From contig NZ_CP056122.1 of assembly GCF_018219455.1 (NCBI RefSeq), positions 1,240,001 through 1,304,000 of the forward strand: 64,000 bases of DNA. Reading direction: 5' to 3'. Position 1 is the stretch's first letter. Each line of letters starts with the position of its first letter. A model generated the notes under the pieces. That model searched no databases. It saw only the letters and a list, made by a program, of their open reading frames with translations, and had not been told where the DNA came from. Of the stretch, positions 1-9,665 are shown in pieces. This DNA is from Moritella sp. 5 (GTDB lineage: Bacteria > Pseudomonadota > Gammaproteobacteria > Enterobacterales > Moritellaceae). The position numbers were made by a program, and so were the translations under genes.

Positions 1-1636
1 TAAGACCTGATAGTGAAGATGCTGAAGTCATGGATACTTGGGCGCGAGTCGTGTTTTCCTCGGTGACTTGATTGACATCGTTAACATTGGTCTGGATCTC
101 ATCAAGTGTGTTAGTTTGCAGTAATGACGCGGCCGATGTCTCTTTGGCAATGTCTTTAATTTGCTTAACGGACATATTAATTTCATCTATCACGTTACCA
201 GCATTCGATACATGCTCCACACTTTCTAGTGATTTGGTATGACTGTTATTGATGGTTGATACGGCGACAAGGGTACTCTTCTTAAGCGTTTCCAGTGTTA
301 ATTGGATTTCAGCTGTCGCATCTTGAGTCCGTTTCGCTAAATTTCTGACTTCATCAGCAACTACTGCAAAACCACGACCTTGTTCACCAGCACGAGCCGC
401 TTCAATGGCTGCATTTAACGCCAGGAGGTTGGTTTGTTCGGCAATGCTTTTGATGACCTCAAGGATACTGGTAATGCTGTCGGCTTCGGTATCCAGTTGC
501 TGAATGGCAGAGACTGAATTTTCAATTTCGTCTGCTAAATTTTTAATAGACGTAATGGTTTCATTGACGATTGTTTTCCCTTTTTTGGCCGATTCAATCG
601 CATTATCTGATTTAGTCAGTGCGTCGTCTGCATGTTCAGACACTTGTGTTGAAACGGAATAAAGCGCGTCGACGGAACTAGAAAGCTTGGTCATTTGTGA
701 ATGCTGGAATTCTGCTTCATTAATCCTTTGCTTGTTGTCACTGAGCAGGCCATCGGTCGACTTGTTTAAATTGTTAGCGAGTAACGTGACAGACTTAAAA
801 ACATTATTCAGGTTGTCAGTCATGCTGAATACCGATCTTTTTATTTCACTAATTTCGTCCAAATCGTCTCCAGCTTCGAGCGTTCGACTAAGGTCACCCT
901 TGGCTAGGCAATGTGTCACTGACACAATGGATTGTAAATCTCTCTTCAGTTTTCGAAGCATTAAGAAGGACATAATAATAACGATAAAGAAGATGCTGAT
1001 TGCTAGAGTCGTCGATTGAATAACAATTTTATTTTGAGCTGTAATAATTTTTTCTGACCGTATGCTGACTAATTCGTCATGCATCAGATTGATAGCTTCA
1101 ATGGTTTCAACAACTGGTGGAAAAGCGAGGTTAGCCGCCTTTTCTGCTTTTTTTCGGACGACAAACGTTGCCTTGGTTAGCCAAACATTGGTTAATGTTG
1201 CTAGTGATGAATTAAGGTGTTCAGCTCGCTTTACAAGTTGGTCCCGAGTATAAAATACGCCGTCCTCTTGAGTGAGTTTCAGTACCGAATTCCATTCATT
1301 TTCAAGCGTTGTGTTCGCAGTCAATAAACTGGCTACGTAATCGTTAATCAGCGTTTCAACTTTAGTGGTGGCTTCTTCTAGCTGTGCTTGTTCCACTGCT
1401 CTTGCTGAGAACTTCATGCCCATATCTTCTGAAAATTTATAGGCTTTGAGAATGTCTTTCCATTTATTGTTAATGTTTGAATAAAATTGTCTAATTTCAG
1501 AATCTAAGACGATGTTTTCAACCACGGCTCGACTATTGACGATGAGATTGACAGAAATAAACAGCAATGAACACAGTAACACAATGACAAGGCTTGATAT
1601 TTTAAATGATAGCGTTAAGTTTTTAAATAAATTCAA
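1..1636 (-). CDS. Methyl-accepting chemotaxis protein, 3' end cut by the window
   Basis: Reading the minus strand gives about 545 continuous residues of an inner-membrane chemoreceptor. An N-terminal membrane helix ([15 protein letters not shown]) is followed by a periplasmic ligand-binding region of about 150 residues, a second helix ([16 protein letters not shown]), a HAMP region ([16 protein letters not shown]) and a signalling coiled coil. The coil contains the conserved hairpin tip [20 protein letters not shown] followed by [12 protein letters not shown]. No ATG precedes the membrane helix in frame. TTG at 1636, with AGCAGG just upstream, is the likely start, because an in-frame TGA lies about 70 bases further up. 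The gene continues past base 1. It lies downstream of malK on the same strand, which makes sugar taxis a tempting guess, but the ligand is unknown. Confidence 0.88.
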   Translation of the reverse strand, partial: MNLFKNLTLSFKISSLVIVLLCSLLFISVNLIVNSRAVVENIVLDSEIRQFYSNINNKWKDILKAYKFSEDMGMKFSARAVEQAQLEEATTKVETLINDYVASLLTANTTLENEWNSVLKLTQEDGVFYTRDQLVKRAEHLNSSLATLTNVWLTKATFVVRKKAEKAANLAFPPVVETIEAINLMHDELVSIRSEKIITAQNKIVIQSTTLAISIFFIVIIMSFLMLRKLKRDLQSIVSVTHCLAKGDLSRTLEAGDDLDEISEIKRSVFSMTDNLNNVFKSVTLLANNLNKSTDGLLSDNKQRINEAEFQHSQMTKLSSSVDALYSVSTQVSEHADDALTKSDNAIESAKKGKTIVNETITSIKNLADEIENSVSAIQQLDTEADSITSILEVIKSIAEQTNLLALNAAIEAARAGEQGRGFAVVADEVRNLAKRTQDATAEIQLTLETLKKSTLVAVSTINNSHTKSLESVEHVSNAGNVIDEINMSVKQIKDIAKETSAASLLQTNTLDEIQTNVNDVNQVTEENTTRAQVSMTSASSLSGL

Positions 1637-1975
1637 GCTAAGTACCTGCTGTCTAATAAATTCTGTTGAAAAGGCGATTGAGAAATAAGTTTTTTGACAA
1701 ACGTCTCAGTTTGAAGAAACTTTGTAAACCATATGTCACGGATGAGGTAAATAGAAGTGCTTTCACCATAATTGCTTGGTCGATTAATACTTTCCCTCAT
1801 CCATTTCACATTTATATAACATTTTGCAAACATTTGTTATTACCCTTTGGAAGTATCTGTTTTTGTTCGCTGGTTTATCTGAACGTCACTCACACTTTTT
1901 GTATGAGAGAATATATGGAAAATGGACATAAGCATATTTTGAGGGTGTTGAAGTGCTAATACAGAAGGGATATTT

Positions 1976-2000
1976 CGAGTTAGCGAGGCTAGCTAACTCG
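1976..2000 (-). terminator. Inverted repeat downstream of malK
   Basis: CGAGTTAGC (1976-1984) and GCTAACTCG (1992-2000) form a perfect 9-bp stem with a 7-base loop, 24 bases past the malK stop. No T-run follows on the minus strand, so it may stabilise or process the malK 3' end rather than act as a classical terminator. The remaining sequence between the chemoreceptor and malK (1637-2023) shows no convincing gene. Confidence 0.5.
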
Positions 2001-2023
2001 TTCGTTGATAGGGGGAGTATCGG

Positions 2024-3133
2024 CTAACGCGTCGTTTCTTTATACAAACGCTGGCAAGCTAAACCATTTTTATGGAACAAGTGGCAGCGGTGTGCTGGAA
2101 TACCAATATCTAGCTTCTCATCTGCATCAATCGAAAGAGTATCAGCGACGCGATAAATTACATCTTCGTCACAGCCTTCAATGTGCAAATAGACTTGTGT
2201 TTCATTACCCAGTTTTTCTACCACGATAGTTTCACCCGTAATGACGATATCAGCGTCTTCAACTGGTACTAAGTGTTCAGGGCGAATACCGAGGATCATT
2301 TCATCACCGGCATTCACCGTTTTTCCGTCAACCGGGATCCAAATACTCTGGCAATTCGGTAACAGTACTTCGACACGTTCGGCTTCGACAGCTTGGATAT
2401 GCACGTTAATGAAGTTCATTTTTGGTGAACCAATAAAACCTGCAACAAAAATATTTTTAGGGTAATGATAAATCTCCAATGGTGCTCCGACCTGGGCCAC
2501 ATCACCACCGTCGAGTACCACGATCTTATCGGCCATAGTCATTGCTTCAACTTGATCATGGGTCACGTAGATCATCGTGCAGCCCAGTTGCTTGTGTAGT
2601 TTGGCTAATTCAATGCGCATTTTTACACGTAACGCCGCATCTAAATTCGACAGCGGTTCATCTAATAAAAATACTTTTGGTTGTGATACTAAAGTACGAC
2701 CAATCGCCACGCGTTGGCGTTGACCTCCGGATAAGGACTTCGGTTTACGATCTAATAATGGTGTTAGTTGCAGAATGTCAGCGGCATGTTTAACGCGATC
2801 TTTGATTAGCTGTTTATCTGCTTTCGCTAATTTTAAGCCAAATGACATGTTATCGGTTAAATCTAAGTGGGGGTAAAGGGCATAAGATTGGAATACCATG
2901 CCTACACCACGTTTTGAGGGTTCGATATCATTCATACGTTTGCCGCCAATAAATAAGTCACCAGAGGTGATATCTTCAAGGCCAGCAATACAGCGGAGTA
3001 AGGTTGACTTGCCACAACCTGATGGACCAACGAAAACCACAAATTCACCATCGTTTATTTCGAGATCTACGTTTTTAGAGATAAGTACATCGTCATATGC
3101 TTTACATACATTTTTTAACGTGACATTTGCCAT
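2024..3133 (-). CDS. malK: Maltose/maltodextrin ABC transporter ATPase MalK
   Basis: ATP-binding subunit that powers maltose and maltodextrin uptake through MalFG at the inner membrane. In E. coli it also restrains MalT when transport is idle. The 369 residues match the usual MalK length (about 370). Visible are Walker [10 protein letters not shown] (36-44), the Q-loop region FQSYALYPH, the ABC signature LSGGQRQR, Walker [13 protein letters not shown] and the switch histidine in IYVTHD. After about residue 235 comes the OB-fold regulatory domain ([16 protein letters not shown]). It is divergent from malE and shares a control region containing MalT-type boxes. The neighbourhood separates it from other CUT1 ATPases such as UgpC. 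Confidence 0.95.
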   Translation of the reverse strand: MANVTLKNVCKAYDDVLISKNVDLEINDGEFVVFVGPSGCGKSTLLRCIAGLEDITSGDLFIGGKRMNDIEPSKRGVGMVFQSYALYPHLDLTDNMSFGLKLAKADKQLIKDRVKHAADILQLTPLLDRKPKSLSGGQRQRVAIGRTLVSQPKVFLLDEPLSNLDAALRVKMRIELAKLHKQLGCTMIYVTHDQVEAMTMADKIVVLDGGDVAQVGAPLEIYHYPKNIFVAGFIGSPKMNFINVHIQAVEAERVEVLLPNCQSIWIPVDGKTVNAGDEMILGIRPEHLVPVEDADIVITGETIVVEKLGNETQVYLHIEGCDEDVIYRVADTLSIDADEKLDIGIPAHRCHLFHKNGLACQRLYKETTR

Positions 3134-3529
3134 CTCGTGAGTCCTTTTTATGATTAATTATAATATCTTACACAGCATTATTCGATGTTGATAGTGTGTT
3201 TTATATGTCCTTATACTGCATCATCCTTGGCAAAAACTTTTAGGGTGTAGAAGATAGGAGGAGTGCATGGATCACATTTTAACAATAGCTGTCTAATTAC
3301 TACTCCAAATAGGTACTTGATCGCGTTTTAGTGTGCGAACCATCGCATTTTTATCGCCTTTATTAACCAACTAAGTAAAATTAATCGTTCAAGTTCACGC
3401 TTTTGGCTTTGCAGGGGTTAGGCGTAGGATAAAGGATGATGTGAGCCGAGGGCTTTTGGATGACTATATCCTCCAACGCAGACAACTTGTCTGGTAAGTT
3501 TGAAAGCTAATTTAATAAGGATATAAGTG
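3134..3529. promoter_or_regulatory. Divergent malK/malE control region with MalT-type boxes and a CRP-like site
   Basis: This 396-bp gap carries five copies of the MalT core GGA(T/G)GA. They are at 3221-3226 (minus), 3257-3262 (plus), 3434-3439 (plus), 3458-3463 (plus) and 3469-3474 (minus). A CRP-like palindrome, TGTGC-N6-TCGCA, lies at 3332-3347 between the two groups. This is the layout known from the E. coli malEFG/malK regulatory region: MalT sites next to each promoter with cAMP-CRP sites between. The boxes were found by eye from the published consensus, and the -10 elements were not assigned. Confidence 0.72.
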
Positions 3530-4705
3530 ATGAGAAAAACCTTAACCGCGGTAGCACTACTAACTGCAATGAACTCTTTTTCTGCTTTTGCTGCTATTGA
3601 AGAAGGCCAGTTAACGATTTGGATTAACGGTGATAAAGGTTACAACGGTCTTGCTGAAGTGGGTAAGCAGTTTGAAGCTGATACTGGCATTAAGGTGACG
3701 GTTTCGCATCCAGATAGCTTACAAGACAAGTTCCCTCAAGTTGCTGCTACAGGTGATGGTCCAGATATCGTATTTTGGGCACATGATCGTTTTGGTGGTT
3801 ATGCTCAGGCGGGTTTATTAGCTGAAATTAAGCCATCAAAAGAGTTAAAAGATAGCATGATTGACTTTACTTGGGATGCGGTTAAATACAAGGGTAAATA
3901 TATCGGCTATCCAGTGGCGGTTGAATCGTTATCACTTATCTACAATAAAGATTTAGTTAAAACCCCACCCAAAAATTGGGAAGACGTCGCAGCATTAGAC
4001 AAGCAGCTTAAAGCCGAAGGTAAATCTGCGATTATGTGGAATCTAAAAGAACCATACTTCACTTGGCCGCTAATGGCGGCAGACGGTGGTTATGCCTTTA
4101 AAGTGAATGCCAGCGGGTATGATGTAAAAGATGCTGGTGTGAATAATGCGGGCGTTAAAAACAGCATGCAGTTAGTACAAAAACTATTAGCCGATAAGGT
4201 TATTTCACCGGATATGGATTACTCGGTATCAGAGTCTGAGTTTATCAAAGGTAATGTAGCACTGACGATTAATGGCCCCTGGGCATGGGGCAATATAGAC
4301 AAGTCTGAGATTAATTATGGCGTTGCTCAGTTGCCGAGATTTAATGGTAATCACTCTAAACCGTTTGTTGGCGTATTAACGGCGGGTATTAGCACTGCGT
4401 CACCAAACAAAGATTTAGCGGTTGAGTTTATTGAAAATTATTTATTGACCAATGAAGGTCTGGCTACAGTGAATAGCGACAAACCATTAGGGGCGGTGGC
4501 ATTGACGTCATACCAAGCACAGTTAGCGAGTGATAGCCGTATTGCTGCTACGATGGATAATGCGATGAACGGTGAGATCATGCCGAATATTCCACAAATG
4601 AATGCATTTTGGGGCGCGACTAAAAACGCGATTATTAACATTGTCGATGGTCGTCAATCTATTACTGATGCATTAAGTGATGCAGAGAAACAGATGACTA
4701 AATAG
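3530..4705 (+). CDS. malE: Periplasmic maltose/maltodextrin-binding protein MalE
   Basis: Solute-binding protein that delivers maltose and maltodextrins to MalFGK2. A signal peptide ([21 protein letters not shown]) ends in an AFA site, and the mature protein starts [20 protein letters not shown], very like E. coli MalE. The ligand-site and fold motifs [28 protein letters not shown] and NGPWAWGNI are all visible. The ATG at 3530 is preferred over the overlapping GTG at 3527 because AAGG (3517-3520) sits 9 bases ahead of the ATG. The 391-residue length is normal. It is the first gene of malEFG and the gap to malF contains a hairpin. Confidence 0.96.
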   Translation: MRKTLTAVALLTAMNSFSAFAAIEEGQLTIWINGDKGYNGLAEVGKQFEADTGIKVTVSHPDSLQDKFPQVAATGDGPDIVFWAHDRFGGYAQAGLLAEIKPSKELKDSMIDFTWDAVKYKGKYIGYPVAVESLSLIYNKDLVKTPPKNWEDVAALDKQLKAEGKSAIMWNLKEPYFTWPLMAADGGYAFKVNASGYDVKDAGVNNAGVKNSMQLVQKLLADKVISPDMDYSVSESEFIKGNVALTINGPWAWGNIDKSEINYGVAQLPRFNGNHSKPFVGVLTAGISTASPNKDLAVEFIENYLLTNEGLATVNSDKPLGAVALTSYQAQLASDSRIAATMDNAMNGEIMPNIPQMNAFWGATKNAIINIVDGRQSITDALSDAEKQMTK

Positions 4706-4716
4706 TGTTTTTAAGT

Positions 4717-4741
4717 ACTTCCTGTTGTAGTGATAGGAAGT
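4717..4741 (+). other. malE-malF intergenic stem-loop
   Basis: ACTTCCT (4717-4723) pairs with AGGAAGT (4735-4741) across an 11-base loop, starting 12 bases after the malE stop and without a U-tract. In E. coli a REP hairpin in the same place stabilises the malE message so that the binding protein outnumbers the permease. This stem is shorter, and the same role is inferred from its position. Confidence 0.5.
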
Positions 4742-4847
4742 TATAAAATAAGAGGATAGATTATCTCTCCTCTTGCTGTTTATATCCGTTGCATTAAATA
4801 AATGATCATCTGTTTAGTGTGATTGGTATTATGAGGTAGGTTTTTCC

Positions 4848-6446
4848 ATGCAGACTGTTAAAGTAGCTGAAATTCTGGGTGATACACCAGACTCTCAACA
4901 GACTTGCGACCAAGTCAATTCTAGATTTTTTTCTCCGCATTTTATTAAATGGTGCACTCTCACACTTATTGGGTTAATGAACGGTTATGCATCGGTATTG
5001 ATGTACTCACGTGGTGAAACTTCGTTTGCGGTATTAACGCTTATTTTGACCTCGTTAGCTTTGTATATTTTTGGTAGTAAAAAGACGTACGCGCACCGCT
5101 ATATTTATCCAGGTGTTGCAGGCATGCTCTTGTTTATTGTTTTTCCGCTGGTGTATACGGTGGGTATCGCATTTACCAATTACAGCGCTAAAAACCAATT
5201 GTCTTTTGAACGCGCGCAGTCAGTGTTACTTGATAGTACTTATCAAAGCGGTGGCAATTATAAATTCGATTTGTATCGCAGTGAAAATGGTTATCGTCTT
5301 GCGATTAAAGACGGTGCGCAATTATTAGTGACTGATGAGATAAATTTTACGCAGCCAGCAACCCGGCGTTTAGTGCTTACAGCGGTGGATGACGTTGTTG
5401 GCAGCAAAGCGAAAATAAAAGAAATTATCAAAAACCGTGCAACGTTAAACTCGGTGGATTTAGTACTACCTAATGGTAATGAAATTCGCATGAGCGGATT
5501 ACGTAAATTTGCCGCAGTACAACCGCTTTACAGTGTAGAAAGCGACGGGACTACGTTAATCAATAATAAAGATAAAACGGTATTGATCCCGAATATGGAC
5601 ATTGGTTTTTATCAAACGATTGATGCCGAAGGTAACTATATTGGCGACCCATTATCACCTGGCTTTACGGTTGTTATCGGTACTGCCAATTTTGAACGTA
5701 TTTGGCAAGATGACGGTATTAAAGAACCCTTCATTAGTATTTTCTTTTGGACGATAATTTTTTCTGGGTTATCTGTGGTTGCCACGGTGATCATCGGATT
5801 AGTACTTGCCAGTATCGTGCAGTGGGAAGCGTTACGTGGTCGTGCTATTTACCGCATGCTGTTAATTTTACCTTATGCCGTACCGTCATTTATTTCTATC
5901 CTGATCTTTAAAGGCTTATTCAACCAAAGCTTTGGTGAAATTAATATGGTGTTAGAAGCCATGTTCGGTCTGTCGCCAAGTTGGTTCTCGGATCCTATTT
6001 CAGCGAAAGCCATGGTATTAATGGTTAATATTTGGCTCGGTTTCCCGTACATGATGATCTTAAGTATGGGCATGTTGAAATCAATACCGGATGATTTATA
6101 CGAAGCATCGGCGCTTGATGGTGCAGGACCGTTACAAAACTTTAAGAACATTACGTTCCCGATGATGATGAAACCATTATTGCCGTTAATGATTGCCAGC
6201 TTCTCGTTTAACTTTAATAACTTTGTATTGATTCAGCTGTTAACACAGGGCGGACCAAACATGATTGGGACCAGTGAACCGGCGGGTTATACCGATTTGT
6301 TAGTCAATTATACCTATCGTATTGCCTTTGAAGGTGCTGGTGGTCAAGACTTTGGTTTAGCCAGTGCAATTACAACGCTTATTTTCTTGTTAGTGGGTGG
6401 TTTAGCGCTCTTTAATTTACGTTTCACCAAGCTGTCAGAAAAGTAA
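4848..6446 (+). CDS. malF: Maltose transporter permease MalF
   Basis: Inner-membrane permease subunit of MalFGK2. The 532 residues (E. coli MalF has 514) show the MalF-specific plan: N-terminal helices (about 35-105), a large periplasmic P2 loop (about 115-285, from [13 protein letters not shown] to [14 protein letters not shown]), then the core helices. The EAA loop that contacts MalK reads [23 protein letters not shown] in two parts around residues 420-445. The N terminus is about 20 residues longer than in E. coli. It lies between malE and malG on the same strand. Confidence 0.96.
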   Translation: MQTVKVAEILGDTPDSQQTCDQVNSRFFSPHFIKWCTLTLIGLMNGYASVLMYSRGETSFAVLTLILTSLALYIFGSKKTYAHRYIYPGVAGMLLFIVFPLVYTVGIAFTNYSAKNQLSFERAQSVLLDSTYQSGGNYKFDLYRSENGYRLAIKDGAQLLVTDEINFTQPATRRLVLTAVDDVVGSKAKIKEIIKNRATLNSVDLVLPNGNEIRMSGLRKFAAVQPLYSVESDGTTLINNKDKTVLIPNMDIGFYQTIDAEGNYIGDPLSPGFTVVIGTANFERIWQDDGIKEPFISIFFWTIIFSGLSVVATVIIGLVLASIVQWEALRGRAIYRMLLILPYAVPSFISILIFKGLFNQSFGEINMVLEAMFGLSPSWFSDPISAKAMVLMVNIWLGFPYMMILSMGMLKSIPDDLYEASALDGAGPLQNFKNITFPMMMKPLLPLMIASFSFNFNNFVLIQLLTQGGPNMIGTSEPAGYTDLLVNYTYRIAFEGAGGQDFGLASAITTLIFLLVGGLALFNLRFTKLSEK

Positions 6447-6484
6447 TCGACAGCAATAACCTACAAAATATGAGGAGTAACAGT

Positions 6485-7375
6485 ATGGCTATGGTACAAG
6501 GTAAATCATTAAAATATCGCGTGTGGGCTGCCCACTTGGCTCTATGTGCGCTGCTGGTGGTGATTATTTTCCCTTTGGTTATGGTAGTGGCAATTTCGTT
6601 GCGTGAAGGTAACTTTGCGACGGGGGGCATTATTCCGACATCACCGACATTAGATCACTGGCGTTTAGCGTTAGGTTTCTCGGTAACGAATGCGGATGGC
6701 AGTATTACACCGCCACCATTCCCAGTGTTGTTATGGTTGTGGAACTCGGTAAAAGTAGCTGCGATATCGTCGGTGATGATTGTGGCGTTGTCGACCACCT
6801 CTGCGTATGCATTTGCACGTTTACGTTTTGGAGGTAAAGACACTATTTTAAAAGCGATGATGATCTTCCAGATGTTCCCAGCAGTATTAGCGCTAGTGGC
6901 GTTATATGCTTTGTTTGATAAGTTAGGCCAGTATGTACCTTTCTTAGGGTTGAATACCCACGGCGGTCTCATCTTTGCTTATCTGGGGGGGATTGCACTG
7001 CATGTATGGACAATTAAAGGTTACTTCGAGTCGATTGATGGTTCATTAGAAGAAGCGGCTGCATTGGATGGTGCAACGCCTTGGCAAGCATTCCGTTTGG
7101 TATTGTTACCATTGTCAGTACCCATTCTGGCTGTAGTATTTATCCTTGCGTTTATCGCAGCGGTAACAGAAGTACCAGTAGCTTCGTTATTATTGTCTGA
7201 TGTGAATAACTACACCTTAGCTGTTGGCATGCAACAGTATTTATATCCACAAAATTACCTGTGGGGTGACTTTGCCGCGGCGGCAGTGTTATCTGCATTA
7301 CCTATCACGGCGGTATTCTTAATGGCGCAACGCTGGTTAGTTGGTGGCTTAACATCAGGTGGTGTGAAAGGGTAG
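6485..7375 (+). CDS. malG: Maltose transporter permease MalG
   Basis: Second permease subunit of the maltose importer. An upstream in-frame ATG at 6470 overlaps the AGGAG ribosome site (6473-6477), so the real start is the ATG at 6485. This gives 296 residues, the same length as E. coli MalG. Six hydrophobic helices are visible, and the EAA loop ([22 protein letters not shown]) is present. The C terminus ends [10 protein letters not shown], the tail that in E. coli reaches into the translocation path. A strong terminator follows, and a decayed copy of its 3' end lies 0.8 kb downstream. Confidence 0.96.
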   Translation: MAMVQGKSLKYRVWAAHLALCALLVVIIFPLVMVVAISLREGNFATGGIIPTSPTLDHWRLALGFSVTNADGSITPPPFPVLLWLWNSVKVAAISSVMIVALSTTSAYAFARLRFGGKDTILKAMMIFQMFPAVLALVALYALFDKLGQYVPFLGLNTHGGLIFAYLGGIALHVWTIKGYFESIDGSLEEAAALDGATPWQAFRLVLLPLSVPILAVVFILAFIAAVTEVPVASLLLSDVNNYTLAVGMQQYLYPQNYLWGDFAAAAVLSALPITAVFLMAQRWLVGGLTSGGVKG

Positions 7376-7441
7376 GGTTAACTCATTTTGTAATGCTTCT
7401 TATATAACGAAAGTTATGTAATGAAATCGAGAGCATTGAAG

Positions 7442-7498
7442 CCAGCGGATGATTAATTCTTTGTTATAAAGAAATCGTTGTCCACTGGTTTTATTTTT
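7442..7498 (+). terminator. malEFG operon terminator
   Basis: CCAGCGGA (7442-7449) pairs with TCCACTGG (7480-7487) with one mismatch. An inner TTCTTT/AAAGAA stem extends it, and TTTTATTTTTT follows. A related copy occurs at 8218-8273. The rest of the gap up to 7765 shows nothing recognisable except presumed promoter sequence for the next gene. Confidence 0.75.
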
Positions 7499-7765
7499 TG
7501 CGTTAAGTTTTTGTCAGTACAAGGAATTACATTAATGTGCTTCAGCAAATTCTTCTTACTTCGTCACTTTCGTTAATGTCATCTCTGTGCTCACAAATAT
7601 CATAAATAGCTGTGTTTCACTATGCTGTTTTTAACGGTAATAAGGCAAAACATGATGCACCTATCATTTAATTTAAATACAAAGAGTAGGCTGAAGATAC
7701 TTTAACTTCTTGATCTCTTCGGAGAAGTTATTCAGTGACAATTCCCATCATATTAGAGAGATATT

Positions 7766-8125
7766 ATGAAGCAAGCAAATGTTTACTATCCATTTTTGTT
7801 TTCAACTTTCAAACGCGACCATAGCTTGATGCTAAGTGATTTAAAATGGAAAGCTTTTGAAACTCATGACTTTTTAGGAGATGGTGAAGATTGGGCGTTG
7901 CTGTTAGAAAATATGCTATCAGAGAAGGACCCAAGCTTATTAGAAAAACTGACTTTTGGTGATGAAACGATGATGTTTACTATTCATAGTGAAGATAAAG
8001 ATGCATTACATACAATTGTTGACATGGTATCTGCATTTTATGATGATGAAGATTTATTAGATGCTTGTATTGCCCGTTATGCTCAGTACGAATTTGAACC
8101 TGAATTAATAAATAAATCTAACTGA
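7766..8125 (+). CDS. Small acidic protein, possibly of the immunity-protein (Imm51-like) type
   Basis: A 119-residue, strongly acidic soluble protein with no signal peptide or membrane helix. The pattern of an N-terminal beta strand region, a central GDGEDWALLLENML, then FGDETMMFTIHSEDKDALHTIVDMVSAFYDDEDLL resembles my recollection of small immunity proteins such as the Imm51 family, but I cannot verify this. AGAGAG precedes the ATG. No toxin gene lies next to it. It is bracketed by the malG terminator and a decayed copy of the malG end, which suggests it arrived with, or was trapped by, a duplication. Function is otherwise unknown. Confidence 0.55.
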   Translation: MKQANVYYPFLFSTFKRDHSLMLSDLKWKAFETHDFLGDGEDWALLLENMLSEKDPSLLEKLTFGDETMMFTIHSEDKDALHTIVDMVSAFYDDEDLLDACIARYAQYEFEPELINKSN

Positions 8126-8140
8126 TTCCTAAGGCGAACC

Positions 8141-8217
8141 TGATTTAAACGTTAATAACTATACCTTAGCAGTCGCTATGTAACAGTATCATTGTAATAG
8201 TTTTTATATAACGAAAG
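8141..8217 (+). pseudogene. Decayed duplicate of the malG 3' end
   Basis: Bases 8144-8187 align without gaps to malG bases 7201-7244. In the malG frame they read NNYTLAVAM, stop, QY, against [12 protein letters not shown] in MalG. Further on, the 14-base string TTATATAACGAAAG occurs identically downstream of malG (near 7400) and here (near 8205). A second copy of the malG terminator follows directly. A stop codon interrupts the frame and most of malG is missing, so this is a relic. Confidence 0.65.
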
Positions 8218-8273
8218 CCAGCAGATGATGTACTCTTTATTTGATAAAGACGTACTGTCCGCTGGTTTTTTTT
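8218..8273 (+). terminator. Second copy of the malG-type terminator
   Basis: CCAGCAGA (8218-8225) pairs with TCCGCTGG (8258-8265) with one mismatch. An inner stem (GTAC and CTTTA against TAAAG and GTAC) supports it, and eight T residues follow. The mismatch lies at a different base pair from that in the copy at 7442-7498, so each copy has kept a working stem after duplication. It can terminate the 7766-8125 gene. Confidence 0.7.
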
Positions 8274-8397
8274 GCACTCTATTTTTACATTAAGATGTCT
8301 CAATTATTGCGGAATAAAGTGGTCAGCTTGGCTAGGTGGAGTGTGTAATATCTTGATTTTAAAGTTATTTAAGGTCGCGTTTAAATTTAAAGCCTAG

Positions 8398-8826
8398 CAA
8401 TGCTATAAACCAGACCCAGCAAGTTATAGCGGCGGGATTCATTATGGACCACCACCTGAATGTCCTGAAACTGAGCAGGATTATTGTTTGATCCGCATCG
8501 GAGTTTATCAGCGGTTGCTTCAAGTCCAGTCCTTGCTACCAACAGGTCTGTTTCTGCGTTTGTATGAGGGTTTACGAAGTTTATCTGTACAGTCGCAACT
8601 TTTTGATGAGGAACTTAATAGAGTTAGGCAAAAGTTTCCGTCATTTAGTGATTCCGATATTCACATAGAAACTGAAAAATTGGTATCGTCTGTCAGAAAT
8701 CATGATGGCTCAATTAATATACCTCCGCATAGTACTGGAGGCGCGGTTGATGTTGAGATTATAGATGAGAGTGGTCGTGCTATTGATTTCGGAATGGAAA
8801 TTAAAGATCGCCTTAATCTCAATTAA
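8398..8826 (+). pseudogene. Truncated D-alanyl-D-alanine dipeptidase (M15, VanX/DdpX-like) remnant
   Basis: The frame is open from 8398 (after TAG at 8395) to the stop ending at 8826, with no ATG start; the only candidate start is TTG at 8488. The product contains RLYEGLRSLSVQ and PPHSTGGAVDVEI, the VanX-type zinc motif supplying the first His and Asp ligands, then ESGRAIDFGMEI. It stops at about the middle of the domain, so the Glu and final His needed for catalysis are absent. Members of this family are usually around 200 residues or more. I read it as an inactive fragment that has lost its 3' part and probably its 5' end. Confidence 0.65.
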
Positions 8827-8834
8827 ACCATATT

Positions 8835-9050
8835 TCAGTAATGCGAATTACACCCTTTGAAGGAATTGGTATAAAGTGTAGTATGCTTCAACGTTTCCCG
8901 CATCAGCGCGCTTCCTACACCTTTTCCTCTGTACTCCTCCATCACTCCAATATCAGCTATATAGGAGCAAACAAGTCCATCAGAGATAACTCTGCGTGAG
9001 CCAACAACAGTATCCCCATCACCCCACTCTAATGAACTAAATAGTTGCAC
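8835..9050 (-). pseudogene. Truncated GNAT N-acetyltransferase fragment
   Basis: The minus-strand frame encodes 71 residues including CSYIADIGVMEEYRGKGVGS, the acetyl-CoA-binding motif A of GNAT enzymes (R-x-x-G-x-G). The N-terminal strands are lacking, with stop codons just upstream of 9069. After LMRETLKH the sequence departs from the family (TTLYTNSFKGCNSHY) and no GF-type C terminus is seen. It ends 8 bases from the dipeptidase remnant, tail to tail, so this stretch looks like a junkyard of captured genes. Confidence 0.55.
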
Positions 9051-9276
9051 AAGTCTATGTGATATTGATTATTATTACCGTTAGGTGGTCAAATATGTAC
9101 CAAAACTTGAAGTCAACTTTAGAAAAATAAAACGTAACGTTGCCGACTCATGGCTAATTCGACCGCGCTAGAGACTATTAATATTCGCCTTTATTTATCC
9201 CGCTAGATTGTTTACATTAACGCCCATCAGAAAGCATGTATTTAACATGTCATCAGCACAGAGAATGGTTGTAATA

Positions 9277-9600
9277 ATGAATAGACAACAAGCACTGCAA
9301 CAGATTATAGCCTTTGGTGAACAGCGAGACGCTGCGGTTATGGCTCTGGCTAAGTTTGGTTGGGATCCGAGTTTTGAAGTGATTAGCGTCGATAGTCACG
9401 CGCTGATTGTAGTATTAACCAAGTATATGTCGGGCGTGATCTCGGCAGATGATTTAGAGCTTTGGGCTAATTTTATAGAGTGTCGGGATGAACTGGATTA
9501 CAGTGAGATTGACGGCTATATTTATGCGCTAGCAGATCCTGAGCTGATGGGGGGGATTAGTTTAACAACCATAGAAAAAATGCTAACGCTGCTCTGCTAA
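9277..9600 (+). CDS. Uncharacterised small acidic protein
   Basis: A predicted 107-residue soluble protein starting at the ATG at 9277 (MNRQQALQQIIAF). An upstream in-frame start at 9208 would add 23 poorly conserved-looking residues. The core VDSHALIVVLTKYMSGVISADDLELWANFIECRDELDYSE has the look of a helical protein family seen as single genes in many proteobacteria, but I know of no function. No partner gene is evident: it lies alone between the GNAT relic and the convergent malT. Bases 9051-9276 contain nothing I recognise. Confidence 0.55.
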   Translation: MNRQQALQQIIAFGEQRDAAVMALAKFGWDPSFEVISVDSHALIVVLTKYMSGVISADDLELWANFIECRDELDYSEIDGYIYALADPELMGGISLTTIEKMLTLLC

Positions 9601-9665
9601 TAGTTCGATGCTAACAGTACGATATTGACATCGACTGCTAGCATGTAAGTCATCTCTCGCTAGTA

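Noticed and set aside
1666-1959. Plus-strand 97-aa frame between the chemoreceptor and malK
   Set aside because: Irregular composition, no ribosome site or family resemblance, and it overlaps the 5' region of the chemoreceptor gene on the other strand.
9051-9276. Possible integron attC site near the GNAT relic
   Set aside because: A GTTAGGT string occurs near 9080, but no matching inverse core or long imperfect dyad of the attC/VCR type was found.
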